A DNA stretch of 64,000 bases from Dechloromonas sp. CZR5 (GTDB taxonomy: Bacteria > Pseudomonadota > Gammaproteobacteria > Burkholderiales > Rhodocyclaceae), in NCBI RefSeq assembly GCF_008711155.1, contig NZ_VUYQ01000001.1, positions 1-64,000 on the forward strand. Direction: 5' to 3'. Each line of letters begins with the position of its first letter. The first letter of the stretch is position 1. The notes under the pieces were generated by a model. It was not told the origin of the DNA. It ran no database searches and saw nothing but the letters and a program-made list of their open reading frames with translations. Shown here piece by piece: positions 7,908-16,803 of the stretch. A program made the translations under genes and the position numbers.

Positions 7908-9239
7908 TTACTCGCTGTGCAGCCCGTATTTACGAATCTTGTCGTGCAGCGTCGTCTTGGCGATGGTCAGGGCTTCGGCGGTGCGCGCCAGGCTGCCGTA
8001 GCGGCGCAGGGCGTCGGCGATCAGGGCGCGCTCGAAGGCCTCGACGGTCTCGGCCAGCGGGCGGGGCGCCTCACCTGCCGGTTGCCCGAAAGGCGGCGAA
8101 CCGGCTTCGATGCCGAGAACGCAGCGGTCGGCGACGTTGCGCAGCTCGCGCACATTGCCCGGCCAGTGGTAGCCGACCAGTTGCTGGATGCGACCGGCGG
8201 GCGTAGCCGGGACCGGGCGCTCGTGACGGGCGGCGGCCTGCAGCAGAAAGTGTTCGAAGAGCAGCGGAATGTCCTCGCGGCGTTCGCGCAGGGGCGGCAG
8301 CGGCAAGGTGGCGACGGAGAGCCGGTAGTAGAGGTCGGCCCGGAATTTCCCCTGCTCGGCCAGCACCGTCAGGTCTTCCTTGGTTGCCGCGATGATGCGG
8401 CAGTCGATGGGGATGGGCGTGTTCGAGCCGAGCCGTTCCAGCGTGCGCTCCTGCAGTACGCGCAACAGCTTGATCTGCATCGGTACCGGCATGGTTTCGA
8501 TTTCGTCGAGGAACAGCGTGCCGCCGCTGGCGTATTCGATCTTGCCGATGCGCCGCTTGCTGGCCCCCGTGTAGGCCCCCGCTTCATGGCCGAATATCTC
8601 GCTTTCGAACAGCGTTTCCGGCAGCCCGCCGCAGTTGATGGCGACGAAGTTGCCTTTGGCGCGTGGGCTGGCATCGTGCAGGCAGCGGGCGACCAGTTCC
8701 TTGCCGGTGCCGGTTTCGCCATGGATGAGGACGTCGGCCGCGCTGCTGCCAAGGGCGCCGATCAGCCCGCGGACACGGGCCATGCCGGCCGAGTTGCCGA
8801 TCAGGCGGGCGTCGAGCAGGTTGCGCTGGTCGAGCTGGCGGCGCAGGGTGCGGACTTCCAGCACCAGCCGCCGCTTTTCCAGCGCGCGGCGGGCAATGTC
8901 GACGAGTTGCTCGGGGGCGAAGGGCTTTTGCAGGAAGTCATAGGCGCCGTCCTTCATTGCCTGGACGGCCATCGACACATCGCCGTGCCCGGTGATCAGG
9001 ACGACCGGCAGTTCGGGATCGATGGCCTGCAGTGCGCGTTGCAGGCTGAGGCCGTCCTCGCCGGGCAGGCGGATGTCGCTGATCACGATACCGGGGAAAT
9101 CGGCTGTCAGACGGCGACGCGCCAGTTCGGCGCTGCCCACGCATTCGGCGGCCAGGCCTTCGAGTTGCAGTGCCTGCTCGCAGCCGAGCGCGACGTCCGG
9201 GTCGTCTTCGATGATCAGGATTTTGAGGTTGTCGGTCAT
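7908..9239 (-). CDS. dctD: Sigma-54-dependent C4-dicarboxylate response regulator DctD
   Basis: A 443-residue NtrC-class activator. The receiver has Asp55 in IVISDIRLPG. The AAA+ domain has Walker A GETGTGKE, the sigma-54 contact loop as GAYTGA (usually GAFTGA), Walker B GTLFLDEIE and an arginine finger region. The C-terminal Fis-type helix-turn-helix is YGSLARTAEALTIAKTTLHD. It overlaps dctB by 4 bases. Its neighbours dctA and aspA, and the sigma-54 promoter before aspA, give the dicarboxylate assignment. It most likely activates that promoter when dicarboxylates are present. Confidence 0.93.
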   Translation of the reverse strand: MTDNLKILIIEDDPDVALGCEQALQLEGLAAECVGSAELARRRLTADFPGIVISDIRLPGEDGLSLQRALQAIDPELPVVLITGHGDVSMAVQAMKDGAYDFLQKPFAPEQLVDIARRALEKRRLVLEVRTLRRQLDQRNLLDARLIGNSAGMARVRGLIGALGSSAADVLIHGETGTGKELVARCLHDASPRAKGNFVAINCGGLPETLFESEIFGHEAGAYTGASKRRIGKIEYASGGTLFLDEIETMPVPMQIKLLRVLQERTLERLGSNTPIPIDCRIIAATKEDLTVLAEQGKFRADLYYRLSVATLPLPPLRERREDIPLLFEHFLLQAAARHERPVPATPAGRIQQLVGYHWPGNVRELRNVADRCVLGIEAGSPPFGQPAGEAPRPLAETVEAFERALIADALRRYGSLARTAEALTIAKTTLHDKIRKYGLHSE

Positions 9240-11086
9240 GATGCGGGAGCGAGCGGGAGTTCTAGGGTGAAGACGGCACCGCCGCCTGGATGATTGGCGC
9301 CATGCAGGCTACCACCGAAGTCGCGGATGATGCCGGCGGAAATGGCCAGGCCCAGCCCGAGGCCGTCGCCGGCCGGCTTGGTGGTGAAGAAGGGCTCGAA
9401 CAGGTGGGCCTGCGCTTCGTCGCTGAGGCCGGGGCCGTGGTCGCGGACATGCAGGCGGACCACGCCGTCGGTACATTCCCAGGAGAGTTTGAGGCGTGGC
9501 CGGGGGTGCTCGGCCATGGCGTCGAGCGCGTTGCCGATCAGGTTGATCAGCACCTGTTCCAGCCGGTTGGAGTCGCACAGGGCGACCGGTTCGTCGGCCG
9601 GGCAACTGCGCTCGATGTCGGCGCCGGCCCGGCGGATGCGGGGGTCGAGCAGGGCCAGCGCATTGTCGAGGGCGTGGCAGAGCGGCACCGGTGCCGACTG
9701 GCCGCTCGATTTGCGGGCGAAGTTGCGCAGCTGGCCGGTGATGCGGCCCATGCGGTCGACCAGGTCGGCAATACGGCCGAGGTTGGTGCGCGTCGTATCG
9801 ACATCGCCGCGTGCCAGGAAGCGCTCGGCATTGGCCGACAGGGTACGCAGGGCGGCCAGCGGCTGATTCAGTTCATGGGCGATGCCGGTGGACAGTTGGC
9901 CGATGACCGCCAGCTTGCCGGCCTGCACCAGTTCGTCCTGGGCGGCGCGCAGGGTGCGTTCGGCGCGGATGCGTTCGCCGACCTCGTCCTGCAGTTGCTG
10001 GTTGGCGGCCGACAGGTCGGCGGTGCGCTCCTCGACCTTGCGTTCCAGCTCGTCGTGCGCCTTCTGCAGGGCTTCGCGGGCGGCCAGCCGGTCACGCAGG
10101 TGGCGGCGCCGTTCGTTGAGGATGATGACGAGCAGGCACAGGCAGGCGGCGCCGATGGCGGCCAGCGCGGCGCGGCTCTGGGCGAGGTCGTCGACCTGTT
10201 CGAGATGCGACAGCACGGTCAGCGTCCACGGTGTGCCGGGCAGGGTGCGCGATTGTTCGAGGAAACGCCCGGCGACCGGATACACCGAGACCGTTTCCGG
10301 GGCGCTGGCAGTGATGCGCACCAGGCGGGCACCGTGGTCGTAGTCTTCGAGGGTCTTGATGCCGAGCGGCTGCAGGGCGCGGCGGTTGTATTGCTGGGTA
10401 TGGTCGAAAGCGGCGCGCGTGCTGTCGTCGAGCGGGCGCAGGGTGGCGAATTTCCAGGCGGGTACGGCGGAGAGGATGACCACGCCGTTCTCGTCGGCGA
10501 CGAGGACCGGCGCCTCGACCGTGGTCCATGACTTTTCCAGCTGTTCGAGACTGACCTTGATCGCCGCAACCCCGCGTGTGCCGTTGTCGTCGGTCAGCGC
10601 GGAAGCGAGGTAGTAGCCCGGTTCACCGCGGGTGGTGCCGATGCCGAAGAAGCGACCGCTGCCGCTTTCCAGCGCATCGCGGAAATAGGGGCGGAAAGAA
10701 AGGTCTTCGCCAAGGAAGCTGTCCGGGCGGCGCCAGTTGCTGGTCGCCAGCACCTTCCCCCGGGTGTCCATGACATAGATGGAAAGGGTGCCGGTGCGTT
10801 CGTTGAGCTTTTCCAGGTAGGCGTTGACCCGGGTCGTCGCCTGTTCTCCCCCCTTGCCGGCCAGCAGGTCGAGCACTTCCGGGGTCAGGCTGAGAGTGCC
10901 GGGCAGGTAGGCGTATTTGCCGATCTCGCGCTCCAGGCTGGTGGCGTAGAGATCGAGACGGTGCAGGCCGGTCGCCTGCAGGTCGGCAATGCCCAGGCGC
11001 TGTGCGACCCGGTAGGCCGAGAAGCCACTCAGGGCGACCAGCAGCAGGCAGAGCAGCAACAGCGGCAGGGAACGGAAGCGGGGCAT
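9236..11086 (-). CDS. dctB: C4-dicarboxylate sensor histidine kinase DctB
   Basis: A 616-residue inner-membrane kinase. The first membrane helix is at about 5-25. A periplasmic double-PAS sensor region extends to about 290, including SYVMDTRGKVLATSN-like and YFRDALESGSGRFFGIGTTR stretches typical of DctB. A second helix (about 295-315) and a coiled coil (about 330-380) follow. HisKA has STGIAHELNQPLAALRTL, and the ATPase domain has NLIGNALDAM, DHGPGL and GLGLGLAIS. It phosphorylates DctD, encoded with a 4-base overlap. The TSUP gene lies upstream on the same strand, 39 bases away, so all three may be co-transcribed. Confidence 0.92.
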   Translation of the reverse strand: MPRFRSLPLLLLCLLLVALSGFSAYRVAQRLGIADLQATGLHRLDLYATSLEREIGKYAYLPGTLSLTPEVLDLLAGKGGEQATTRVNAYLEKLNERTGTLSIYVMDTRGKVLATSNWRRPDSFLGEDLSFRPYFRDALESGSGRFFGIGTTRGEPGYYLASALTDDNGTRGVAAIKVSLEQLEKSWTTVEAPVLVADENGVVILSAVPAWKFATLRPLDDSTRAAFDHTQQYNRRALQPLGIKTLEDYDHGARLVRITASAPETVSVYPVAGRFLEQSRTLPGTPWTLTVLSHLEQVDDLAQSRAALAAIGAACLCLLVIILNERRRHLRDRLAAREALQKAHDELERKVEERTADLSAANQQLQDEVGERIRAERTLRAAQDELVQAGKLAVIGQLSTGIAHELNQPLAALRTLSANAERFLARGDVDTTRTNLGRIADLVDRMGRITGQLRNFARKSSGQSAPVPLCHALDNALALLDPRIRRAGADIERSCPADEPVALCDSNRLEQVLINLIGNALDAMAEHPRPRLKLSWECTDGVVRLHVRDHGPGLSDEAQAHLFEPFFTTKPAGDGLGLGLAISAGIIRDFGGSLHGANHPGGGAVFTLELPLAPAS

Positions 11087-11125
11087 CGAAGGGCAGTCCG
11101 GACGGTGTGGCCTATGTTACCGCGC

Positions 11126-11881
11126 TCAGCCCAGGAGATCGGCCAGTTGCTTGGCGATCAGCACGACGACGACGCCGAGGAAAGCCTTGCGGATGAAGCC
11201 GGCACCATGCTTGAGCGCCAGGTGGGTGCCCATCCACGATCCGGCGAGATTGCACACGGCCATGATCAGGCCGACCTGCCAGAGGATCGGCCCGTGGCTG
11301 GCGAAGAAGGCGATGGCCGACAGGTTGGTGGCGAAGTTGATGACCTTGGCGCTGGCCGAGCCCTGCACGAAATCCATGCCGAACAGGCGGACGAAGCCGA
11401 AGATCAGGAAACTGCCCGTACCCGGGCCGAAGAAGCCATCGTAGAGGCCGATGATGCCGCCGAACAGGGCGCCTTTCCAGCGGTCGCGGCCGTCGATGAC
11501 GCGCGTCACCTGTTGGCCGAGATCCTTCTTCATGAAGGTGTAGAGCGCCACGGCGATCATCATGACGACGACCAGCGGACGCATGGTCTCGCGGGGCAGC
11601 CAGGCGACCAGCGCGGCGCCGCCCCAGGCGCCGATCAGGGCAGCAACAGTGGCGGGCAGGACGACCGCCCATGGAATGCGCACGTTGCGGGCATAACGCC
11701 ACAGGGCAGCGCCCGTGCCGGCGATGCTCGATACCTTGTTGGTGCCGAACAGGACGGGAATGGCCGTCTGCGGGAATTGCGAAAGCAGGACGGGAATCTG
11801 GATGAGGCCGCCGCCGCCGACCACGGCATCGACCATGCCGGCGAAGAAGGCAGCGGGAGCGAGGATGGTCCAGTCGATCAT
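11126..11881 (-). CDS. TSUP family permease (TauE/SafE-like)
   Basis: A 251-residue integral membrane protein with about eight hydrophobic helices. It has the glycine-rich TSUP signature near the N-terminus (FFAGMVDAVVGGGGLIQIPV) and a repeat-related stretch in the second half (IGLYDGFFGPGTGSFLIF). TSUP members export or import small organosulfur or organic anions such as sulfite or sulfoacetate. The substrate here is unknown. Lying between dctA and dctB suggests, but does not prove, a link with dicarboxylate metabolism. The length is normal for the family. Confidence 0.85.
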   Translation of the reverse strand: MIDWTILAPAAFFAGMVDAVVGGGGLIQIPVLLSQFPQTAIPVLFGTNKVSSIAGTGAALWRYARNVRIPWAVVLPATVAALIGAWGGAALVAWLPRETMRPLVVVMMIAVALYTFMKKDLGQQVTRVIDGRDRWKGALFGGIIGLYDGFFGPGTGSFLIFGFVRLFGMDFVQGSASAKVINFATNLSAIAFFASHGPILWQVGLIMAVCNLAGSWMGTHLALKHGAGFIRKAFLGVVVVLIAKQLADLLG

Positions 11882-11915
11882 GGGCGGATTATGGTGTGTT
11901 CAGGACTTCTTCAGT

Positions 11916-11942
11916 AAAAAAAGCCCGGCGCGGGCGCCGGGC
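11916..11942 (-). terminator. Rho-independent terminator after dctA
   Basis: On the minus strand GCCCGGCG and CGCCGGGC form a stem with a 4-base loop, followed directly by seven T. It lies about 55 bases past the dctA stop and separates aspA-dctA from the TSUP gene. Confidence 0.85.
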
Positions 11943-11995
11943 AAGCAAGGGGATCGGCACAGAGGGTTGGCCGAACCCGGAGGAGACAAAACGGT

Positions 11996-13297
11996 TCAGG
12001 CGCCCTGGATGACGGCGTCTTCAGGTACTGGCAAGGCCTCGTCGGCATCGGCCAGTTCGGCCGGTACCGGGTCGATGGCACCTTCCCATTTTGCGACGGC
12101 TGCCGTGGCGATGGCGTTGCCCAGCACATTGGTCACGGTGCGGCCCATGTCGAGGAAGTGGTCGATGCCGAGGATCAGCAGCAGGCCGGCTTCCGGCAGG
12201 CCGAACATGGGCAGCACGGCGGCGACGACGACCAGCGAGGAGCGCGGCACGCCGGCGATACCCTTGGAGGAGACCATCAGCACCAGCAGCATGGTGATCT
12301 GGGCGGTCAGCGACATCGGGATGTCGTAGGCCTGGGCGATGAACAGGGCCAGGAAGGTGGTGTACATCATCGAACCGTCGAGGTTGAACGAGTAACCGAG
12401 CGGCAGCACGAAGCCGGTGACGCGGTTCTTGATGCCGAACTTCTCGAGTTGTTCCATCAGCTTCGGATAGACCGATTCGCTGCTGGCGGTCGAAAAGCCG
12501 ACCAGCATCGGGCCGCGTACCAGATTGAGCAGGCGGAAGATGTCCTTGCCGAGCACGACGTAGCCGGCGGCGATGAGCACGCACCACAGCACGGCGAGGG
12601 CGAGGTAGAAGCTGAGCATGAACTTGCCGAATACGGCCAGCATGCCCAGGCCCTGCGTGGTGATGGCACCGGCGACGGCGCCGAAGACGCCGAACGGGGC
12701 GAAGCGCATCACGTAGTCGGTGACCTTCAGCATGACGTGCACCACTTCGTCCATGGTGTTGACCAGCGAGCGGGCGGTCTGGTTATGCAGGTGGCCGAGG
12801 GCCAGGCCGAAGAACACCGCGAAAACCAGAATCTGCAGGATCTCGTTGCCCGACATGGCTTCCATGATGCTCTTCGGGAAAACGTGGGTGATGAAGTCCT
12901 TGAGGTTCAGCGCGCCGGTCTTCAGGTTCAGGCCGGCAGCGCTTTCCGGTAGCGGCACGGCGAGCGCGGCGCCCGGCTGCAGCAGGTTGGCGAAGAGCAG
13001 GCCGATGAACAGGGAGCAGAACGAGGCGACGATGAACCAGCCGAGTGCCTTGGCACCGATGCGGCCGACCGTCTTCGAGTCGCCCATGTTGGCCAGGCCG
13101 GCAACGAGGGTGGCGAAGACGAGCGGGGCGATGATCATCTTGATCATGCGCAGGAAGATGTCGGTCAGGATGCCGAAGTAGCCGGCGATCTCCTTGGCGG
13201 CGGCCGGTGAGGGCGCCAGAGTGTTGCAGGCGTAGCCGACGGCGACGCCGAGGACCATGGCAATGCCGATCCAGGTGGTCAGGCGGTTCATTTTCAT
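11996..13297 (-). CDS. dctA: C4-dicarboxylate transporter DctA
   Basis: A 433-residue member of the dicarboxylate/amino acid:cation symporter family, with eight predicted helices and two re-entrant loops. Diagnostic stretches are STASSESVYPKLMEQLEKFG, GYSFNLDGSMMY, and QITMLLVLMVSSKGIAGVP, together with SSLVVVAAVLPMFGLPEAGL. These are the serine-rich loop and the NLDGS motif of substrate and cation binding. It imports succinate, fumarate, malate and possibly aspartate. It follows aspA by 39 bases with a good Shine-Dalgarno (AAGGAAA), so the aspartase and the uptake of its product or substrate are co-expressed. Confidence 0.95.
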   Translation of the reverse strand: MKMNRLTTWIGIAMVLGVAVGYACNTLAPSPAAAKEIAGYFGILTDIFLRMIKMIIAPLVFATLVAGLANMGDSKTVGRIGAKALGWFIVASFCSLFIGLLFANLLQPGAALAVPLPESAAGLNLKTGALNLKDFITHVFPKSIMEAMSGNEILQILVFAVFFGLALGHLHNQTARSLVNTMDEVVHVMLKVTDYVMRFAPFGVFGAVAGAITTQGLGMLAVFGKFMLSFYLALAVLWCVLIAAGYVVLGKDIFRLLNLVRGPMLVGFSTASSESVYPKLMEQLEKFGIKNRVTGFVLPLGYSFNLDGSMMYTTFLALFIAQAYDIPMSLTAQITMLLVLMVSSKGIAGVPRSSLVVVAAVLPMFGLPEAGLLLILGIDHFLDMGRTVTNVLGNAIATAAVAKWEGAIDPVPAELADADEALPVPEDAVIQGA

Positions 13298-13336
13298 GTT
13301 GTTTTCCTTGCGGTGCAGGGTGAGAAGACGCCTGGA

Positions 13337-14761
13337 TCAGGCGGCGACAGGAAGGGGAATGTTTTGCGGACGGGTCAGCACCTCGGGGCGCAGGACATCG
13401 GCCAGCTGCTCGGGGCTCATCAGGCCGCGTTCGATGACCACTTCGGCGACGCCGCGGCCGCTGCGGAAGGCCTCGGCGGCGACTTCGGTGGCGTTGGCGT
13501 AGCCGATGTACGGGTTGAGCGCGGTGACGATGCCGATCGAGCGTTCGACCGATTCACGCAGCAGGTCGCGGTTGGCGGTGATGCCATTGACGCAGTGGTC
13601 GGCCAGCACCTTGCAGCCGTTGGTCAGGTGCAGCACGCTCTTGAACAGGCTGTGGGCGATGATCGGCTCGAAGGCGTTGAGCTGGAGCTGGCCGGCTTCG
13701 GCGGCGAAGGTGGCGGTGGCGTCGTTGCCGATGACCTCGAAGGCGATCTGGTTGACCACCTCGGGAATCACCGGATTGACCTTGCCCGGCATGATGGACG
13801 AACCGGCCTGGCGCGGCGGCAGGTTGATCTCGTTGAAGCCGGCGCGCGGGCCGGAGGAGAGCAGGCGCAGGTCGTTGCAGACCTTGGACAGCTTGACGGC
13901 GACCCGCTTGAGGACGCCGGACAATTGCACGAAGCTGCCGCAGTCCTGCGTCGCCTCGATCAGGTTGGGCGCGGTGACGACTGGAATACCGCTGATCTCG
14001 GCCAGCTTGCGGCAGACCAGCGGGGCGTAATCGGGGTGGGCGTTGATGCCGGTGCCGATGGCGGTGGCGCCGAGGTTCATCTCGCGGATCAAGAGAGCCG
14101 CTTCCTTCAGGCGCTCCTCATCCTCGCCGAGCATCACGGCGTAGGTCGAGAATTCCTGGCCGAGGGTCATCGGCACGGCATCCTGCAGTTGGGTGCGCCC
14201 CATCTTCAGCACATCGGCGAATTCGTCGGCCTTGCGCTCGAAAGCCTTGCGCAGGTAGGCCATGGCATCGACCAGGCGGAAGATGCCGACATAGGTGGCC
14301 AGTTTCAACGCCGTCGGATAGACGTCGTTGGTCGACTGGCTCATGTTGACGTGCTCGTTCGGGTGCAGCGCCTTGTAGTCGCCGCGGGCCTTGCCGAGGA
14401 TTTCGAGGGCGCGGTTGGCGATCACCTCGTTGGCATTCATGTTGGTCGAGGTGCCGGCGCCGCCCTGGATGACGTCGACGACGAATTGGTCGTGCAACTG
14501 GCCGTCGATCACTTCGCGGCAGGCGGCGACGATGGCGTCGGTACGCGTCGCGTCGAGCAGGCCGAGCTGCCGGTTGGCCTGGGCGGCGGCCTTCTTGATC
14601 TGGGCCAGGGCGCGGATCAGGTCGGGATAGACGGCGATGGGAATGCCGGTGATGGGAAAGTTTTCCAGCGCGCGCAGGGTGTGCACGCCGTAGTAGGCAC
14701 TATCGGGTACTTCGCGGTCGCCGAGCAGGTCGTGCTCGAGGCGGGTGGGTGTGTTCGCCAT
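13337..14761 (-). CDS. aspA: Aspartate ammonia-lyase (aspartase)
   Basis: A 474-residue member of the fumarase/aspartase superfamily that converts aspartate to fumarate and ammonia. The family signature is GSSIMPGKVNPVIPE, and the substrate loops GGAGTSTNMNANEV and HVNMSQSTNDVYPTA are intact. N-terminal VPDSAYYGVHTLRALENFPI reads as aspartase rather than fumarase, where 'TMGEV' types differ, and aspartase also fits the dctA neighbour. The start is supported by an AGGAG five bases upstream. Transcription is likely driven by the sigma-54 promoter at 14821-14836. Confidence 0.92.
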   Translation of the reverse strand: MANTPTRLEHDLLGDREVPDSAYYGVHTLRALENFPITGIPIAVYPDLIRALAQIKKAAAQANRQLGLLDATRTDAIVAACREVIDGQLHDQFVVDVIQGGAGTSTNMNANEVIANRALEILGKARGDYKALHPNEHVNMSQSTNDVYPTALKLATYVGIFRLVDAMAYLRKAFERKADEFADVLKMGRTQLQDAVPMTLGQEFSTYAVMLGEDEERLKEAALLIREMNLGATAIGTGINAHPDYAPLVCRKLAEISGIPVVTAPNLIEATQDCGSFVQLSGVLKRVAVKLSKVCNDLRLLSSGPRAGFNEINLPPRQAGSSIMPGKVNPVIPEVVNQIAFEVIGNDATATFAAEAGQLQLNAFEPIIAHSLFKSVLHLTNGCKVLADHCVNGITANRDLLRESVERSIGIVTALNPYIGYANATEVAAEAFRSGRGVAEVVIERGLMSPEQLADVLRPEVLTRPQNIPLPVAA

Positions 14762-14820
14762 CTATTGTCTCCTGTGTTTTCGCATGCAACCGGCTTCGAG
14801 GCCGGGATGGGGTATTTCAT

Positions 14821-14836
14821 TGCATGCGCCGTGCCA
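14821..14836 (-). promoter_or_regulatory. Sigma-54 promoter for aspA-dctA
   Basis: On the minus strand the 16 bases read TGGCACGGCGCATGCA. This matches the sigma-54 consensus TGGCACG-N4-TTGCA in all but one position, with the invariant GG and GC at the required spacing. It lies 60 bases before the aspA start and directs transcription into aspA-dctA. Confidence 0.88.
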
Positions 14837-14901
14837 GGCTTGAGAGACGATGTAAGTGATTGATTTGAAGCCGGTTGATCTCCGGATGTCTTTCAGAGGC
14901 A

Positions 14902-14947
14902 ATCGGAAAACCGAACTTCAGGTGTGGCGGCCGTTCGGAAATCCGAA
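14902..14947. promoter_or_regulatory. Paired palindromes, likely DctD enhancer sites
   Basis: TCGGAAAACCGA (14903-14914) and TTCGGAAATCCGAA (14934-14947) share a CGGAAA(A/T)CCG core. Their centres are 32 bases apart, about three helical turns, and they sit 70-110 bases upstream of the sigma-54 -24 element. The core matches the GCGGAAATCCGC half-site pattern known for rhizobial DctD. Confidence 0.78.
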
Positions 14948-15027
14948 TGCAGCAACCCGGACTGCCTTCCCAGGCGGTCTTTCTGCGGTCGGCGGGGCAA
15001 ACCTGCTAATATTTCCGATCCGCTGCA

Positions 15028-16260
15028 ATGCAACATAACCAAACCATGATGTCCCCCCCACCATCTGATCGCATGAGCCCCGAGGAACGCCGCGTCGGAG
15101 CCTCGCTGGCGTCCATCTTTGCCCTGCGCATGCTCGGGTTGTTCCTGATCCTGCCGGTGTTCTCGGTGTATGCCAAAACCCTTCCAGGGGGCGACAACCT
15201 CGCGCTGGTCGGCTTCGCCCTCGGCGCCTATGGCCTGACCCAGGCGTTTTTCCAGATTCCCTACGGCATCGCTTCCGACATCTTCGGGCGCAAGCGCGTC
15301 ATCGTCGTCGGCCTGCTTGTCTTTGCGCTGGGCAGCTTCGTTGCCGCCTGGGCGCCTGACATGAACTGGATCATCGTCGGTCGCGTGCTGCAGGGCATGG
15401 GGGCCATTTCGGCCGCGGTCACCGCGCTGGCCGCCGACCTGACGCGCGAGGAACACCGGACCAAGGTGATGGCGATGATCGGTTCGTCGATCGGTCTGGT
15501 CTTTGCGCTGTCGCTGGTGGGCGCGCCGATTCTCTATGGCTGGATCGGCATGTCCGGGCTGTTCGTCATGACCGGTGTGCTGGCCTTGGCGGCCATCGTC
15601 CTGTTGCTCAAGGCCGTGCCAGCGCCTCCGGCGCCGCAGGGTCACGAAAAGCTGCCGCTGCGCCGGGTGATTTTCGATATCGATCTGCTACGCCTGAATG
15701 CGGGCATCTTCACGCTGCACATGGTGCAGATGGCCATGTTCGTCGTCCTGCCGCATGCGCTGGTCGAGCATGGCGGGCTGGCTGCCGTATCGCACTGGAA
15801 GGTCTACCTGCCGGCGGTACTGGCTTCCTTCGCCATCATGGTGCCGGCCATCATCGCCGCCGAGCGCAAAGACAAGATGCGGCCGATTTTTATTGCCGCC
15901 GTCGGTCTGCTGGTCGTGGTCCAGGCTGGCCTTTTCCTGCTGCACGAAAGCCTGTGGTCCTTGGCGCTGTGGCTGCTCCTTTTCTTCGTCGCCTTCAACG
16001 TGCTGGAAGCCACGCTGCCGTCGCTGGTTTCGCGGACTGCGCCGCCGTCGGCCAAGGGAGCGGCACTGGGCGTTTACAACACCACCCAGGCGATGGGGCT
16101 TTTCATCGGCGGTGCGTTGGGCGGATATATTGCGCAGCATTTCGGCGATAATGCTGTTTTTGCTGCGTGCACCGGCCTGCTCCTGATCTGGCTGGTGGTG
16201 GCGAGTACCATGAATTTTCCGCAGCGGCGCCAGCCGGCCGGTGCGGCACCCTCTGTTTAG
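15028..16260 (+). CDS. MFS transporter, YajR-like
   Basis: A 410-residue major facilitator protein with twelve hydrophobic helices. The motif A loop reads GIASDIFGRKRVI, and motif B/C-like segments are GRVLQGMGAISAA and GSSIGLVFALSLVGAPILYG. The N-terminal half resembles YajR, a proton-driven drug-type efflux carrier, but the C-terminal ferredoxin-like YAM domain of YajR is absent. Substrate unknown. The start is uncertain: 15028, 15046 and 15073 are all possible and none has a clear Shine-Dalgarno. A TAATAT box at 15007-15012 could be the -10. Confidence 0.85.
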   Translation: MQHNQTMMSPPPSDRMSPEERRVGASLASIFALRMLGLFLILPVFSVYAKTLPGGDNLALVGFALGAYGLTQAFFQIPYGIASDIFGRKRVIVVGLLVFALGSFVAAWAPDMNWIIVGRVLQGMGAISAAVTALAADLTREEHRTKVMAMIGSSIGLVFALSLVGAPILYGWIGMSGLFVMTGVLALAAIVLLLKAVPAPPAPQGHEKLPLRRVIFDIDLLRLNAGIFTLHMVQMAMFVVLPHALVEHGGLAAVSHWKVYLPAVLASFAIMVPAIIAAERKDKMRPIFIAAVGLLVVVQAGLFLLHESLWSLALWLLLFFVAFNVLEATLPSLVSRTAPPSAKGAALGVYNTTQAMGLFIGGALGGYIAQHFGDNAVFAACTGLLLIWLVVASTMNFPQRRQPAGAAPSV

Positions 16261-16272
16261 GAGATACAGGCA

Positions 16273-16737
16273 ATGGCATCGGTAAACAAATGGATCGGCA
16301 TCGGCAATCTGGGGCGCGACCCGGAAACACGCTATACCGCCAGCGGTGAGGCAATCTGCAATTTCAGCATCGCCTGCACGGAAAACTGGAAGGACAAGCA
16401 GACCGGCGAACGCAAGGAAATGACCGAGTGGGTCCGTATCTCGGCTTTCGGCAAGCTGGCCGAGATTTGCAGCCAGTATCTGAAGAAGGGCTCGCAGGTC
16501 TATGTCGAAGGCAGCCTGCGCACCCGCAAGTGGACGGACAAGGATGGCCAGGAGCGCTACACCACCGAAATTCGCTGCGACGACATGAAGATGCTCGGTT
16601 CGCGCCAAGGCATGGGCGCTCCGGCCGGCGGCGGTGGTGGCGGTGGCTACGACGAGCCGACGGACTACTCGCCGGCTCCGCCGAAGAACAAGCCGAAGCC
16701 TTCCTTCGACGATCTGGGTGACGACATCCCGTTCTAA
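16273..16737 (+). CDS. ssb: Single-stranded DNA-binding protein
   Basis: A 154-residue SSB. The OB fold (about 1-110) begins [20 protein letters not shown] and includes [20 protein letters not shown] and [20 protein letters not shown] glycine-rich linker and the acidic tip DDLGDDIPF follow; the tip recruits replication and repair partners. It lies 12 bases after the MFS gene with a GGAG ribosome site, so the two are probably co-transcribed. Confidence 0.97.
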   Translation: MASVNKWIGIGNLGRDPETRYTASGEAICNFSIACTENWKDKQTGERKEMTEWVRISAFGKLAEICSQYLKKGSQVYVEGSLRTRKWTDKDGQERYTTEIRCDDMKMLGSRQGMGAPAGGGGGGGYDEPTDYSPAPPKNKPKPSFDDLGDDIPF

Positions 16738-16803
16738 GCCTGCCGACAGGCCGGGACGATAGCGTTTCCGGCCTTGTCCGAACAACCGTCCAAAGGTACA
16801 CGC

